Shown here piece after piece: positions 31,673 through 40,166 of a stretch of 64,000 nucleotides of DNA (positions within the stretch are counted from its first letter, which is position 1; the number at the start of each line of letters is the position of its first letter). A model generated the notes under the pieces. The model made no database searches. It was not told the origin of the DNA and saw only the letters and a program-made list of their open reading frames with translations. The stretch is from JANMZO01 sp963763135 (GTDB lineage Bacteria; Actinomycetota; Acidimicrobiia; Acidimicrobiales; JANYDT01). The position numbers and the translations under genes are program-made. The stretch lies in assembly GCA_963763135.1 (NCBI GenBank), contig CAVXNJ010000003.1, forward strand, positions 62,001 through 126,000, written 5' to 3'.

Positions 31673-33226
31673 CTACGCCATGTCGTCGGGGAGAACCGCT
31701 TTGCGCTTGGCGATGTATTCGAGGAGGGCCTCGTCGATTGCCGGATCGAGTGCAGGTGCTTCGTAGTCGGCCAACTGCTGCTTCCAGATCTTGTTGGCTC
31801 GCTGTGCCGAATCGAGGGAACCGTCTTCGGTCCACTGTTCGAAGCTGGAGTTGTCGGATGTTTCGGATCGGTAGAAGGCCGTCTCGAAGTTGGCCAGCGT
31901 GTGCCCGGTTCCGAGGAAGTGGTTGCCGGGCGTGTGTTCCTTCAACGCGTCGAGTGCACGACCGTTTTCGCTCAGATCGAGCCCCTTCACGAACGTCGTC
32001 ATCATGCCGAGCTGATCGCAGTCGAGGATGAACTTCTCGTAGCCGACGCTGAGCCCGCCCTCAAGCCAGCCGGCGGCATGAAGCACGAAGTTGACTCCGC
32101 CGAGGACGGTCGGCTGCAGCGTGTTTGCGCTCTCGTATGCGGCCTGGGCGTCGGCGACCTTTGACGCGGTGAGCGAACCACCGGAGCGGAACGGCACGCC
32201 CAGGCGCCGGGCGAGCGCGGCACAGGTATAGAGCACGAGCGCCGGCTCCGGAGTGCCGAACGTCGGAGCTCCGGTCTGCATCGACATCGACGAGGCGAAC
32301 GAACCGAAGATGGTCGGAGCGCCCGGGCGGATCAACTGGGTGAACGCCATACCAACGAGGGCTTCGGCGAGCGTCTGCACGCACACACCAGCCGATGTGG
32401 ACGGCGCCATCGCTCCGGCGAGAATGAACGGGGTGATGATCGTGGCCTGATTGGCCCGTGCATAGTTTTCTGCAGCACCGAGCATCGTCCCGTCCCACAC
32501 CAGCGGCGACGATGCGTTGATGAGGCTCGTCATGACCGTGCGGTCGGCTAGGTCGCCGCCGAACGCGATCTCGGCCAACTCGACACTGTCCTGGGCGCGG
32601 GCCCCGTTGGTGACCGATCCCATAAACGGTTTGTCGGAGTACTTGATGTGCGAATAGACCATGTCGAGGTGACGCTTCGGGACCGGGATGTCGACCGGTT
32701 CGCACACTGTGCCCCCGGAGTGGTGCATGTACGGCGAAACGTATGCGAGCTTCACAAAGTTCTGGAAGTCCTGGATCGTCGCATAGCGGCGGCCGTTGTC
32801 GAGATCTCGCACAAACGGCGATCCGTAGTTCGGCGCAAACACGGTGCTCTTGCCACCGATCTCCACGTTGCGGGCCGGGTTGCGGCCATGCTGCGTGTAC
32901 ACCGCTGGTGCAGATCCCTGAACGATCGACCGACAGAGGCCGGGCGGAAAGCGAACCGTCGTTCCCACCTCGTCGGTGTCGCCGATCTCGGCTCCTGCAT
33001 CAGCGAACACCTTGACCGCCGAGGGGTAGTCGCGGATCTTGACGCCAACGGTTTCGAGGACCATGTCGGCGTTCTGCTCGATCAGCATCAGCCCTTCCTC
33101 GGAGCACACTTCGAACGGCTTCAGCGTGCGCGTTAGGTACGGAACGGCATCGATCGCGTGAGCGACGCGTACGGCCTGGCGGCCGGCGCGGCCGCCGGAG
33201 CGGCGACCCGTGGGTTGTTCGGACAT
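31673..33226 (-). CDS. MttB-family corrinoid-dependent methyltransferase (non-pyrrolysine)
   Basis: The 517-residue protein belongs to the trimethylamine methyltransferase (MttB) superfamily, recognisable by TVVFPP-like entry segments, FILAGAMAPSTSAGVCVQTL, RPGAPTIFGSFASSMSMQTG and FGTPEPALVL. It reads through with no in-frame TAG, so it lacks pyrrolysine, as in glycine betaine:corrinoid methyltransferases (MtgB). It would move a methyl group from a quaternary amine to the corrinoid protein encoded at the head of the same operon. AAGGAG 6 nt before ATG supports the start. It ends the operon, 50 nt after the RACE gene. Betaine is the likely substrate, but proline betaine or carnitine cannot be excluded. 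Confidence 0.9.
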   Translation of the reverse strand: MSEQPTGRRSGGRAGRQAVRVAHAIDAVPYLTRTLKPFEVCSEEGLMLIEQNADMVLETVGVKIRDYPSAVKVFADAGAEIGDTDEVGTTVRFPPGLCRSIVQGSAPAVYTQHGRNPARNVEIGGKSTVFAPNYGSPFVRDLDNGRRYATIQDFQNFVKLAYVSPYMHHSGGTVCEPVDIPVPKRHLDMVYSHIKYSDKPFMGSVTNGARAQDSVELAEIAFGGDLADRTVMTSLINASSPLVWDGTMLGAAENYARANQATIITPFILAGAMAPSTSAGVCVQTLAEALVGMAFTQLIRPGAPTIFGSFASSMSMQTGAPTFGTPEPALVLYTCAALARRLGVPFRSGGSLTASKVADAQAAYESANTLQPTVLGGVNFVLHAAGWLEGGLSVGYEKFILDCDQLGMMTTFVKGLDLSENGRALDALKEHTPGNHFLGTGHTLANFETAFYRSETSDNSSFEQWTEDGSLDSAQRANKIWKQQLADYEAPALDPAIDEALLEYIAKRKAVLPDDMA

Positions 33227-33276
33227 GGTGACTCCTTGGGATGAAACTGGTGTGGGCGGTGTAGGGATCGATCGGT

Positions 33277-35268
33277 TCAGGACGGACGCGACCGGCGTCG
33301 GGTGCGACCCGAGGAAGAAACTTGTTCGGTGCGTTCAGGGAGGGAGACGAGCGCGGCCAGGTTCGGTGAGGGCGCAATCGCATGCGGGAATGCCATGGCG
33401 TGGACGAACAGGTCTTGGAACCGAGGTTCGGTGGCCGTCTCGATCTTGGTTACTTTGCGTACAGCTTCTTCGATTTCTGTACGTAGCGCACGAGACAGGA
33501 GAGCGCGGACAGCTCCGGCCCCGGCGGCGTTGCCGACCGATCGCACCCCGGGAAGCGGACAGTCGGGGACAAGGCCGAGGACCATGGCATAGAGCGGATC
33601 GATGTGTGAACCGAAGGCACCGGCCAGGCGGATGTCGCCGACCTCGGTAAGCCCGGCATGCTCCAGCAGCAGATCGATGCCGGCCCGAAGAGCGGCCTTG
33701 GCCAGCTGGATGGCCCGCACGTCGTTCTGGGTGATCATCAGGGGAGCGTCGTCGCGGTCGAACAGGACATAGGAGAACGTGCGTCCGTCGCCGACGATGC
33801 GACGCGACTGCGTCGCCATTTCACCCTTGATCGTTCCATCCGTTGCGATGATTCCAGCGAGAAACATCTCGGCGATCACTTCGATGATTCCGGATCCGCA
33901 AACGCCGGAGATGTTGAGTTTTTTCGTGGACTCCGCGAATCCGGGATCGTCGGACCAGAGGTCGGAACCGATGACCTTCACCCGGGGTTCAAGCGTCAAC
34001 GGATCGATCCGGACCCGCTCGATGGCCCCGGCCGTGGCCCGCTGGCCGCAGCTGATCTGCGCTCCCTCAAAAGCCGGGCCGGTGGGGCTTGAAGCGGCGA
34101 ACTGACGATCCGACGACCCCAGAACGATTTCGGCATTGGTCCCGACGTCGACGAGCAGCTGCATCGCATCGCCGCGGTGGGGACCCTCGGCGAGAATTGC
34201 CGCGGCCGTGTCAGCTCCGACGTGGCCTGCGATACAGGGGGCAACGTAGACCGACGCGTTCGGGAGGTCGAGGTCGACATCGCTCGCTCGGCAGTGCACG
34301 GCATCGGCCGTGGCCAGGGTGAACGGGGCCATCCCGAGCGGAGTCGGGTCGATGCCGAGCAGCAGGTGATGCATGATCGGGTTTCCGACGAACACCGCGT
34401 CGAGGACCCGATCACGTTCGACCCCGGCATCGACGACCAGTTCACCGACCATCTCATCGAGGGCACGACGGACTGCGTCGGTCAACTCCACTTCGCCGCC
34501 CGGATTCATCATGACGTACGACACGCGACTCATCAGGTCTTCACCGAAGCGGATCTGCGGGTTCATGCGACCGGCTGATGCGACCACTTCGCCCGTGGCG
34601 AGATCGCAGAGGTGGCCGGCGATCGTGGTCGAGCCGATGTCGACCGCGAGGCCGTAGATGGCGTCGACGTACCCGGGCCAGATGGCGACCACCCGCTCAT
34701 CGCGGACGGCGACCGTAGCGGCCCGTTCGTCGTTCACGAAGGCCGGTTGGAGTCGGGGGAGCACCCGCATCTCGATGCCGGTGGCGACACGCCCGTGTTG
34801 GGCCATGAGGGCATCAATGACGGCTTCGCCGGTACTCGGCTCGTCGCCCAGCACCGGTGCCGGGACCACGATGTACGACAGGGTCACGAGCGGGTCGATC
34901 ACGACATCGGTGAGGTCAACGGTCTTGCGCACGACCTGGCGGTGGACCTGGCTGTCGGCCGGAACATCCACGACAACATCGCCACAGACCTGAGCCGCGC
35001 AACCGAGGCGACGACCCTCGGTGAGGGCGCGGCGCCCTTTGTAGTTAGCTTCCGTCTCAGTACGTGCGCTTAGCGAATCCTCCGATGACTCGATGCTCCA
35101 CTTCGCGAAGCTCCCGGCCGATGCCGTGACCTGGCAACGACCGCAGATGCCGCGACCACCGCAAACCGAATCGAGGTCAACGCCAAGTTGCCGCGCCGCA
35201 GCGAGGACGGTGGTTCCTTCGGCGACCTCTGCATTGAGACCGGTGGGCGTGAAGACGATACGGGGCAT
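33277..35268 (-). CDS. RACE-type corrinoid activation protein (2Fe-2S, ASKHA)
   Basis: The 663-residue protein starts with a plant-type ferredoxin domain holding Cys36, Cys42, Cys45 and Cys90 (VCGGRGICGRCQ and RRLGCAAQV). A linker leads to an ASKHA-type ATPase half with YGLAVDIGSTTIAGHLCDLA, VDVGTNAEIVLG, and GVCGSGIIEVIAEMFLAG. This is the reductive activator of corrinoid enzymes family (RamA-like, DUF4445). It would reduce Co(II) back to Co(I) at the cost of ATP. ATG 35268 begins the ferredoxin (MPRIVFTPTG); the frame extends four residues. It lies between the methyl-THF methyltransferase and mttB-like genes. Confidence 0.92.
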   Translation of the reverse strand: MPRIVFTPTGLNAEVAEGTTVLAAARQLGVDLDSVCGGRGICGRCQVTASAGSFAKWSIESSEDSLSARTETEANYKGRRALTEGRRLGCAAQVCGDVVVDVPADSQVHRQVVRKTVDLTDVVIDPLVTLSYIVVPAPVLGDEPSTGEAVIDALMAQHGRVATGIEMRVLPRLQPAFVNDERAATVAVRDERVVAIWPGYVDAIYGLAVDIGSTTIAGHLCDLATGEVVASAGRMNPQIRFGEDLMSRVSYVMMNPGGEVELTDAVRRALDEMVGELVVDAGVERDRVLDAVFVGNPIMHHLLLGIDPTPLGMAPFTLATADAVHCRASDVDLDLPNASVYVAPCIAGHVGADTAAAILAEGPHRGDAMQLLVDVGTNAEIVLGSSDRQFAASSPTGPAFEGAQISCGQRATAGAIERVRIDPLTLEPRVKVIGSDLWSDDPGFAESTKKLNISGVCGSGIIEVIAEMFLAGIIATDGTIKGEMATQSRRIVGDGRTFSYVLFDRDDAPLMITQNDVRAIQLAKAALRAGIDLLLEHAGLTEVGDIRLAGAFGSHIDPLYAMVLGLVPDCPLPGVRSVGNAAGAGAVRALLSRALRTEIEEAVRKVTKIETATEPRFQDLFVHAMAFPHAIAPSPNLAALVSLPERTEQVSSSGRTRRRSRPS

Positions 35269-35362
35269 GGGACCTAGCAAATAACAGGGCGGAGCCTTCG
35301 CGTGAAGGCCAGGATCGGAACATGTCCGCTCAAAGCGGCGGACCGGGTGCTCAGCGGATCAG

Positions 35363-36277
35363 CTATTCCGTCGGACGGCGGCGGCGACGGCCCTCCCGGG
35401 CTTCGCGTGCGTCGGCGGCGGCGCCGGGGGCGGCCGGTTCGCGGTACTGCTTGATCCACGCCGCGGAGTTGAGGTCGTTGCCCATCAGGACGTCGGCAGC
35501 TTTCACGGCCGCCTTCACTTGTTCATGGAGCGGGCTCATGATCGCCGAAGTCATGCCGTTGGAGATCGCCATCGAGAGGAACGTACCCGTGATGACATGG
35601 CGGTTCGGGATGCCAAAGCTCACGTTGGAAGCGCCGCAGATCGTGTTGACGCCGAGTTCTTCGCGCAAGCGTCGGAGCAACGCGAATACCTGACGGCCCG
35701 CGGTGCCCATTGCGCCGATCGGCATGACAAGCGGGTCAACGACAATGTCACTGGCCGGAATGCCGTAGTCGGCGGCCCGGCGCACGATCTTCTGGGCGAC
35801 CGCGAAGCGGACGTTGGGATCCTCGGAGATACCGGTCTCGTCGTTCGAGATGGCCACGACCGCCGCACCGTATTTGGCGACGAGAGGCAGGACCCGCTCC
35901 ATCTGCTCGTCTTCGCCGGTCACCGAGTTGACGAGGGCCTTGCCCTTGTAGACGGCAAGGCCGGCTTCGAGCGCTTCGACGATGGATGAGTCGATCGACA
36001 GCGGAACGTCAACGACTGATTGAACAAGTTGGATAGCCCGGGCGAGCAGGGCCGGCTCGTCGGCAAGGGGGATTCCGGCGTTCACGTCGAGCATCTGGCA
36101 TCCGGCTTCGACCTGAGCGATGGCGTCGGCCTCGACCCGGCTGAAGTTGCCTTCTTTCATCTCCGCGGCAAGGAGCTTGCGGCCGGTGGGATTAATACGT
36201 TCACCTATCATCACGAACGGGCGATCGAATCCGATCACGACTTCCTTCGTGGCGGAGCTCAAAACGGTGTGGGTCAT
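35363..36277 (-). CDS. Methyltetrahydrofolate:corrinoid methyltransferase
   Basis: The 304-residue protein is a pterin-binding TIM barrel of the MeTr/MtvA type: MIGERINPTGRKLLAAEM, DVNAGIPLADEPALL, PLSIDSSIVEALEAGL, VNSVTGEDEQ and GASNVSFGIPNRHVITGTFL are all present. It would transfer the methyl group from the methylated corrinoid protein to THF, linking quaternary-amine demethylation to the folate C1 pool. A basic low-complexity tail (AREGRRRRRPTE) follows the barrel. It follows the DUF1638 and virulence-factor-domain genes within the corrinoid operon. The 5-methyl-THF it makes would feed the MTHFR-like enzyme. Confidence 0.93.
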   Translation of the reverse strand: MTHTVLSSATKEVVIGFDRPFVMIGERINPTGRKLLAAEMKEGNFSRVEADAIAQVEAGCQMLDVNAGIPLADEPALLARAIQLVQSVVDVPLSIDSSIVEALEAGLAVYKGKALVNSVTGEDEQMERVLPLVAKYGAAVVAISNDETGISEDPNVRFAVAQKIVRRAADYGIPASDIVVDPLVMPIGAMGTAGRQVFALLRRLREELGVNTICGASNVSFGIPNRHVITGTFLSMAISNGMTSAIMSPLHEQVKAAVKAADVLMGNDLNSAAWIKQYREPAAPGAAADAREAREGRRRRRPTE

Positions 36278-36300
36278 CAGCGTCTCAATTCGGTAGTCAG

Positions 36301-36657
36301 CTAGCTAGCTGAGGGGTCGGAAGGTTCAGAGGATTCGGTGGATTCAGCGGGAGTTGCCTCGGGGTCGAAGCCACCGTTCATCACGATGAGGTTCACACGT
36401 TCGCGTGTGTACTCGGCATGGATGCGTTCAACTTCTGCAGCGGCGACAGCGGCCAGATCGTCGGCGCACGAGCGGGTCTCACGGCGCCACTGCGAAAGGT
36501 AGTCATCGGAGCCGACGAGTCCGGCGACGGTCGCCGCCCGGTCAATGTCTTTTTCGAATCGCTCGTCGAGCATTCCCGATTGCCGTGTGCGACCGGCCTG
36601 AGCGCTGACCATTGAGGGGATGTCGCGCCAGTACGTGATAACCAACTTGGCTGCCAT
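36301..36657 (-). CDS. Virulence-factor-domain (PF13769-like) small protein, copy 1
   Basis: The 118-residue protein begins KLVITYWRDIPSMVSAQAGR and continues with YLSQWRRETRSCADDLAAVA, the pattern annotated as 'virulence factor' domain in many proteobacteria and actinobacteria. An acidic Ser/Glu/Pro tail (ESTESSEPSDPSAS) ends it. A paralogue is at 58658-59062. The gene sits inside the corrinoid operon, 1 nt from the DUF1638 gene, so it likely has a role in methyl transfer or cofactor handling rather than virulence. No function is known to me. Confidence 0.8.
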   Translation of the reverse strand: MAAKLVITYWRDIPSMVSAQAGRTRQSGMLDERFEKDIDRAATVAGLVGSDDYLSQWRRETRSCADDLAAVAAAEVERIHAEYTRERVNLIVMNGGFDPEATPAESTESSEPSDPSAS

Positions 36658-36658
36658 G

Positions 36659-37297
36659 TCAGTGTGCTCCTATGAGGTTATTGAGCGCGTCAGCAAAGGG
36701 AACGAGCCCAACATGACGGTGTTCAAACGCCAAGCCAAGCCGTTCGGCGGCGGCGCGTCCGGCTTCGACTATTGAAGGGTCCTCAGTTTGCGACAGCAGC
36801 ACTACGCGTACGTAGTTTCCGAAATACATGTCGCGCAGTTCGGGATGGCGGTCGATGCCGAGCGATCCGATGACCAGCGAGTCGAAGTGCTTGGCCAGGT
36901 AATCGGTAAGGAAGAACGTGCCGAGTTCGGCCTCATGAAGTTCGGCAAACTCGGCAGGGCCGGCGAAGAACTCATAACAGTGGGAACCGGGAAGTCGGTT
37001 CACGCCGTAGCGATCGAGAACGGCGTCGAGTAGGCCGCCGGTGCCGCAGTCGGCGTAGGCGACTGCAATGCGCGCATAGTTGTTGATGTTCGCCTTGATC
37101 AACGCCTCCACCGCGGCCGGAATTTGTTCCGGCCGGTTGTGAAGCGGAGACGGCAGGTACTCCACCACGAATCGCTCCGCGGCGGCTGGGGGCATTTGTC
37201 CGAGGGTCGCTCGAAGTTCTCGAGTCAACGCCGCACACGCAATGATCAGGGTGCGACGCAAAGCATCGTGTTGTGGCTCAGGCGTGGCGACGGGCAC
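36659..37297 (-). CDS. DUF1638 family protein
   Basis: The family is recognised from IACAALTRELRATLGQMPPA, VEYLPSPLHNRPEQIPAAVE, IAVAYADCGTGGLLDAVLD and GSHCYEFFAGPAEFAELHEA. Members commonly sit with corrinoid methyltransferase genes; cysteines in CGTGG and SHCYEF could bind a metal. The length is about 212 residues from GTG 37297, which overlaps the corrinoid-protein stop by 20 nt. An upstream ATG at 37345 would overlap by 68 nt and TTG 37261 is also possible, so the start is uncertain. Its place in the operon suggests a cofactor or methylation role. Confidence 0.82.
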   Translation of the reverse strand: MPVATPEPQHDALRRTLIIACAALTRELRATLGQMPPAAAERFVVEYLPSPLHNRPEQIPAAVEALIKANINNYARIAVAYADCGTGGLLDAVLDRYGVNRLPGSHCYEFFAGPAEFAELHEAELGTFFLTDYLAKHFDSLVIGSLGIDRHPELRDMYFGNYVRVVLLSQTEDPSIVEAGRAAAERLGLAFEHRHVGLVPFADALNNLIGAH

Positions 37298-37982
37298 GGC
37301 GTTCGAGAACCAGCGCTTTGGCCATTTCCGACGCCACGGCAGCATCTCGGCAGTAGGCGTCGGCGCCGATAGCGGTACCGAATTCCTCGTTCAGCGGAGC
37401 CCCGCCGACCAGCACGATGTACTTGTCGCGAAGCCCCTTGGACTTCAGCTGGTCAATGACGACCTTCATGTACGGCATCGTGGTGGTGAGCAACGCAGAC
37501 AGGCCCAGAATGTCGGGCTGGTGCTCTTCCAACGCGGCGAGGTACTTGTCGGCATCAGTGTTGATGCCGAGGTCGAACACTTCAAAGCCAGCGCCTTCGA
37601 GCATCATGGCGACAAGGTTCTTGCCGATGTCGTGGATGTCGCCCTTCACGGTACCGATGACGACCTTCCCGATCGGCTCCGCGCCGGTTGCTGCGAGAAG
37701 CGGACGGAGGATTTCCATTCCGGCCTTCATGGCGTTTGCGGAGAGCAGAACTTCCGGCACGAAGAGAATGCCGTCGCGAAAGTCGATACCGACGATGCGC
37801 ATGCCTTCGACGAGCGCCTCATCGAGCACCTTTGACGCGCTCCACCCTCGACTGAGGAGGATGTTCGTTCCAGCCGTGATCTCTTCGGCCAAGCCGTCGT
37901 AGAGGTCATCGTGCATCTGCTTGACGAGGTCATCGTCGGAAAGTGACTCAAGATCAATTTCTTCGTAATCGTCGTCGCTCAT
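37278..37982 (-). CDS. Corrinoid-binding methyl-carrier protein (MtbC/MttC-like)
   Basis: The 234-residue protein has an acidic start, an N-terminal helical cap (LDEALVEGMRIVGIDFRDGI) and the B12-binding Rossmann domain with GDIHDIGKN: Asp115, His117 (lower cobalt ligand) and Gly120. LSALLTTTMPYMKVVIDQL and VLVGGAPLNEEFGTAIGAD complete the nucleotide-tail pocket. It shuttles methyl groups between the MttB-like enzyme and the methyl-THF methyltransferase. It heads the minus-strand operon, behind a 353-nt leader carrying twin palindromes shared with the fhs/mttB region, and overlaps the DUF1638 gene. Confidence 0.94.
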   Translation of the reverse strand: MSDDDYEEIDLESLSDDDLVKQMHDDLYDGLAEEITAGTNILLSRGWSASKVLDEALVEGMRIVGIDFRDGILFVPEVLLSANAMKAGMEILRPLLAATGAEPIGKVVIGTVKGDIHDIGKNLVAMMLEGAGFEVFDLGINTDADKYLAALEEHQPDILGLSALLTTTMPYMKVVIDQLKSKGLRDKYIVLVGGAPLNEEFGTAIGADAYCRDAAVASEMAKALVLERRARRHA

Positions 37983-38081
37983 GCTCGGTCCTTCTTGCTC
38001 AGTGTGTAGATCGTGTTCAGGCTGATCGTGTTCAGTGTCGATCGGGCTGCGTTGCTGTTCGATGCGGCTGGTTCGATGCTG

Positions 38082-38130
38082 CTGGTGTTTCGATACTGCC
38101 TGGTGTTTCGATACTGCCTGGTGTTTGTTA
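38082..38130. repeat. 18-bp tandem repeat, 2.6 copies
   Basis: CTGGTGTTTCGATACTGC occurs at 38082-38099 and 38100-38117, followed by a partial copy to about 38130. It lies in the untranslated leader of the corrinoid operon, between the operator pair and the first gene. Confidence 0.75.
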
Positions 38131-38138
38131 TGCAGAGT

Positions 38139-38173
38139 GTTTCACGATGCGGAACAGGTCCACTTTGTGGAAC
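38139..38173. promoter_or_regulatory. Twin-palindrome operator upstream of the corrinoid operon
   Basis: GTTTCAC-GAT-GCGGAAC (38139-38155) and GGTCCAC-TTT-GTGGAAC (38157-38173) are two 7-3-7 imperfect palindromes of the type GTTCCRCnnnGTGRAAC, 18 nt centre to centre. The same pair with the same spacing is at 47546-47580. The motif resembles IclR-family sites such as the KdgR operator. Confidence 0.7.
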
Positions 38174-38335
38174 GATTGTACCGCTTACGTAGTGGCAAGT
38201 CTATGGACTTCCGCGGGCTTACCGGGCTTTTCAGCCAGTTTGATCTTCGACCGCCTATCGCGGTTTCTTGAATGACCGACCGCCCTCCGCTGCGTCGACC
38301 GAGGTCGCGCAGCGTCTGGTGCGGTTGTCCGCGAT

Positions 38336-40051
38336 TTACCCGGTGACCATCTCCCGACGATAGAACGGCGTGGACTCGGCCGGCAGAGGCGTTCGACCCA
38401 AAATCAGGTCGGCAGCTTTTTCCGCCAGCATCATCACCGGGGCGTAAAGATTCCCGTTGGTGACGTAGGGGAGTGAGCTCGCATCGACCACCCGGATGCC
38501 GTCGAGGCCGTGCACGCGCATCGTGCTCGGGTCAAGCACCGACATGTCGTCGACCCCCATCCGGCACGTGCACGACGGGTGGAGCGCCGTCTCGCCGTCG
38601 TGAGCCACCCAGTCCAAGATTTCCTGGTCGGTATCCACCTTCGGTCCGGGGGAGATCTCACCGAGGGAGAAGGGCTCGAAGGCAGGCGCGGCCAGAATCT
38701 CCCGGGTCTTTCGGATCGCTTCGATCCATTCCCGACGGTCTTGGTCGGTTGAGAGGTAATTGAACCGAAGGGCCGGCTTCACCGTGATGTCGGGAGAGGT
38801 GATCTTGACCGAGCCACGGGAATCGGAATACATCGGACCGATATGGACCTGGTAGCCGTGACCGCTTGTGGGTGCCGTTCCGTCGTAGCGGATCGCGATC
38901 GGAAGGAAGTGGTACATGAGGTTCGGATACACGCAGTCATCGTTAGACCGGATGAAACCGCCGGCTTCGAAATGGTTCGTGGCACCGGGTCCCTTGCGGA
39001 AGAACAGCCACTGGAAACCAATCCACGGCCGGTAGCGCCACTTCAACGAGGGAGCCATGGAGACCGGCTGGGAGCACGCGTGCTGGACGTAGACCTCGAG
39101 GTGGTCCTGGAGGTGTTCACCGACACCGGGTAGGTCATGGACAACCGGGATACCAAGCGCGCTGAGTTCTTTGGCGTTGCCGACCCCGGAGACCTGTAGC
39201 AGTTGGGGCGAGTTGATCGCCCCGCCGCAGAGGATCACCTCTCGAGCGTTGACCGTGTGCTGCGGCCCGCGTCCGATCCGGTAGGTGACGCCGGTGGCCC
39301 GCTTCCCGTCGAAGTTGACCTTCGTGACAAGCGCCCGACATTTCACTGTCAGGTTCGGGCGCTTCATGGCCGGGTGGAGGTAGGCGCGCGCCGCGCTCAG
39401 GCGACGACCGCGTTTGATGTTGCGGTCGAACATGGCGAACCCCTCCTGCTTAAAGCCGTTCACGTCGTCGGTCAGCGAATGACCGACTTCCTGAACCGCC
39501 TTGAGGAAGGCTCCGAAAAGGGGATTGGTGGCCGGACCCCGTTCGAGCACGAGCGGACCGGTTTTTCCACGGTACGGATCACTGGCATCGGCCGCCATGG
39601 TCGATTCCATTTTCTTGAAATACGGGAGGCAGTGGGCGTAGTCCCACTCGGCCATGCCCGGGTCGGCGGCCCAACGCTCATAGTCCATCGCGTTGCCGCG
39701 CTGGAAGATCATGCCGTTGATCGAACTCGACCCGCCGAGCACCTTGCCACGCGCGTGGTAGATCCGGCGCCCGTTCATGAACGGCTCAGGCTCCGACTCG
39801 TATTTCCAGTCGTAGAAGCGGCTTCCGATGGGGAAGGCGAGCGCCGCTGGCATGTGTATGAACACATCCCACTTGTAATCCGGGCGCCCGGCCTCAAGGA
39901 CCAGCACGCTGTTACCCGGTTGCTCAGTCAGCCGGGCCGCAAGCGCGCAGCCGGCGGAACCGCCGCCGACGATGACGTAGTCGTAGGTCTGTTCGGAATC
40001 CGTGGGTGTGGCAGACCGTTTGGTGAAACTCGGACGACGAAGGCGAAGCAT
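38336..40051 (-). CDS. betA: Choline dehydrogenase (GMC oxidoreductase)
   Basis: The 571-residue protein is a GMC flavoenzyme: DYVIVGGGSAGCALAARLTE near residue 24, the GMC signature GKVLGGSSSINGMIFQRGNA, VILCGGAINSPQLLQVSGVG, and the C-terminal catalytic region with HPSCTCRMG and DASSLPYVTNGNLYAPVMML. Overall similarity to BetA is strong, so it should oxidise choline to betaine aldehyde, and perhaps further. It follows the acyl-CoA ligase gene by 115 nt. Together with the downstream corrinoid operon and the nearby aldehyde dehydrogenase this makes choline an upstream source of glycine betaine. Other GMC alcohol substrates are possible. Confidence 0.9.
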   Translation of the reverse strand: MLRLRRPSFTKRSATPTDSEQTYDYVIVGGGSAGCALAARLTEQPGNSVLVLEAGRPDYKWDVFIHMPAALAFPIGSRFYDWKYESEPEPFMNGRRIYHARGKVLGGSSSINGMIFQRGNAMDYERWAADPGMAEWDYAHCLPYFKKMESTMAADASDPYRGKTGPLVLERGPATNPLFGAFLKAVQEVGHSLTDDVNGFKQEGFAMFDRNIKRGRRLSAARAYLHPAMKRPNLTVKCRALVTKVNFDGKRATGVTYRIGRGPQHTVNAREVILCGGAINSPQLLQVSGVGNAKELSALGIPVVHDLPGVGEHLQDHLEVYVQHACSQPVSMAPSLKWRYRPWIGFQWLFFRKGPGATNHFEAGGFIRSNDDCVYPNLMYHFLPIAIRYDGTAPTSGHGYQVHIGPMYSDSRGSVKITSPDITVKPALRFNYLSTDQDRREWIEAIRKTREILAAPAFEPFSLGEISPGPKVDTDQEILDWVAHDGETALHPSCTCRMGVDDMSVLDPSTMRVHGLDGIRVVDASSLPYVTNGNLYAPVMMLAEKAADLILGRTPLPAESTPFYRREMVTG

Positions 40052-40166
40052 GCAAATTGTCTAGTCGCTTCCGGGCGCGCCGCGTGAACGCATGACCGTT
40101 GCCCCAGGACGGGATGCGCTCAGTCGCGCTCGGCGACGAAAGCGCATCCGCTCCTGTGGGGTGAAC

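Larger units (their letters stand above)
37983..38335 (-). promoter_or_regulatory. Leader of the corrinoid operon (no gene)
   Basis: These 353 nt between choline dehydrogenase and the corrinoid protein hold no credible gene. From the operon side they contain degenerate repeats of GATCGTGTTCAG near 38005-38035, the 18-bp tandem repeats at 38082-38130, then the twin palindromes at 38139-38173. The remaining 38174-38335 is unremarkable. No cobalamin riboswitch core (B12 box) is recognisable. Confidence 0.5.

Noticed and set aside
31673..33226. Pyrrolysine-containing MttB
   Set aside because: The frame is continuous with no internal TAG, so it is a non-pyrrolysine MttB homologue.
38082..38130. 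CRISPR array
   Set aside because: The units are contiguous 18-mers without spacers, and no cas gene is nearby.
37983..38335. Cobalamin riboswitch
   Set aside because: No B12 box or conserved core could be found; only repeats and the palindrome pair are present.
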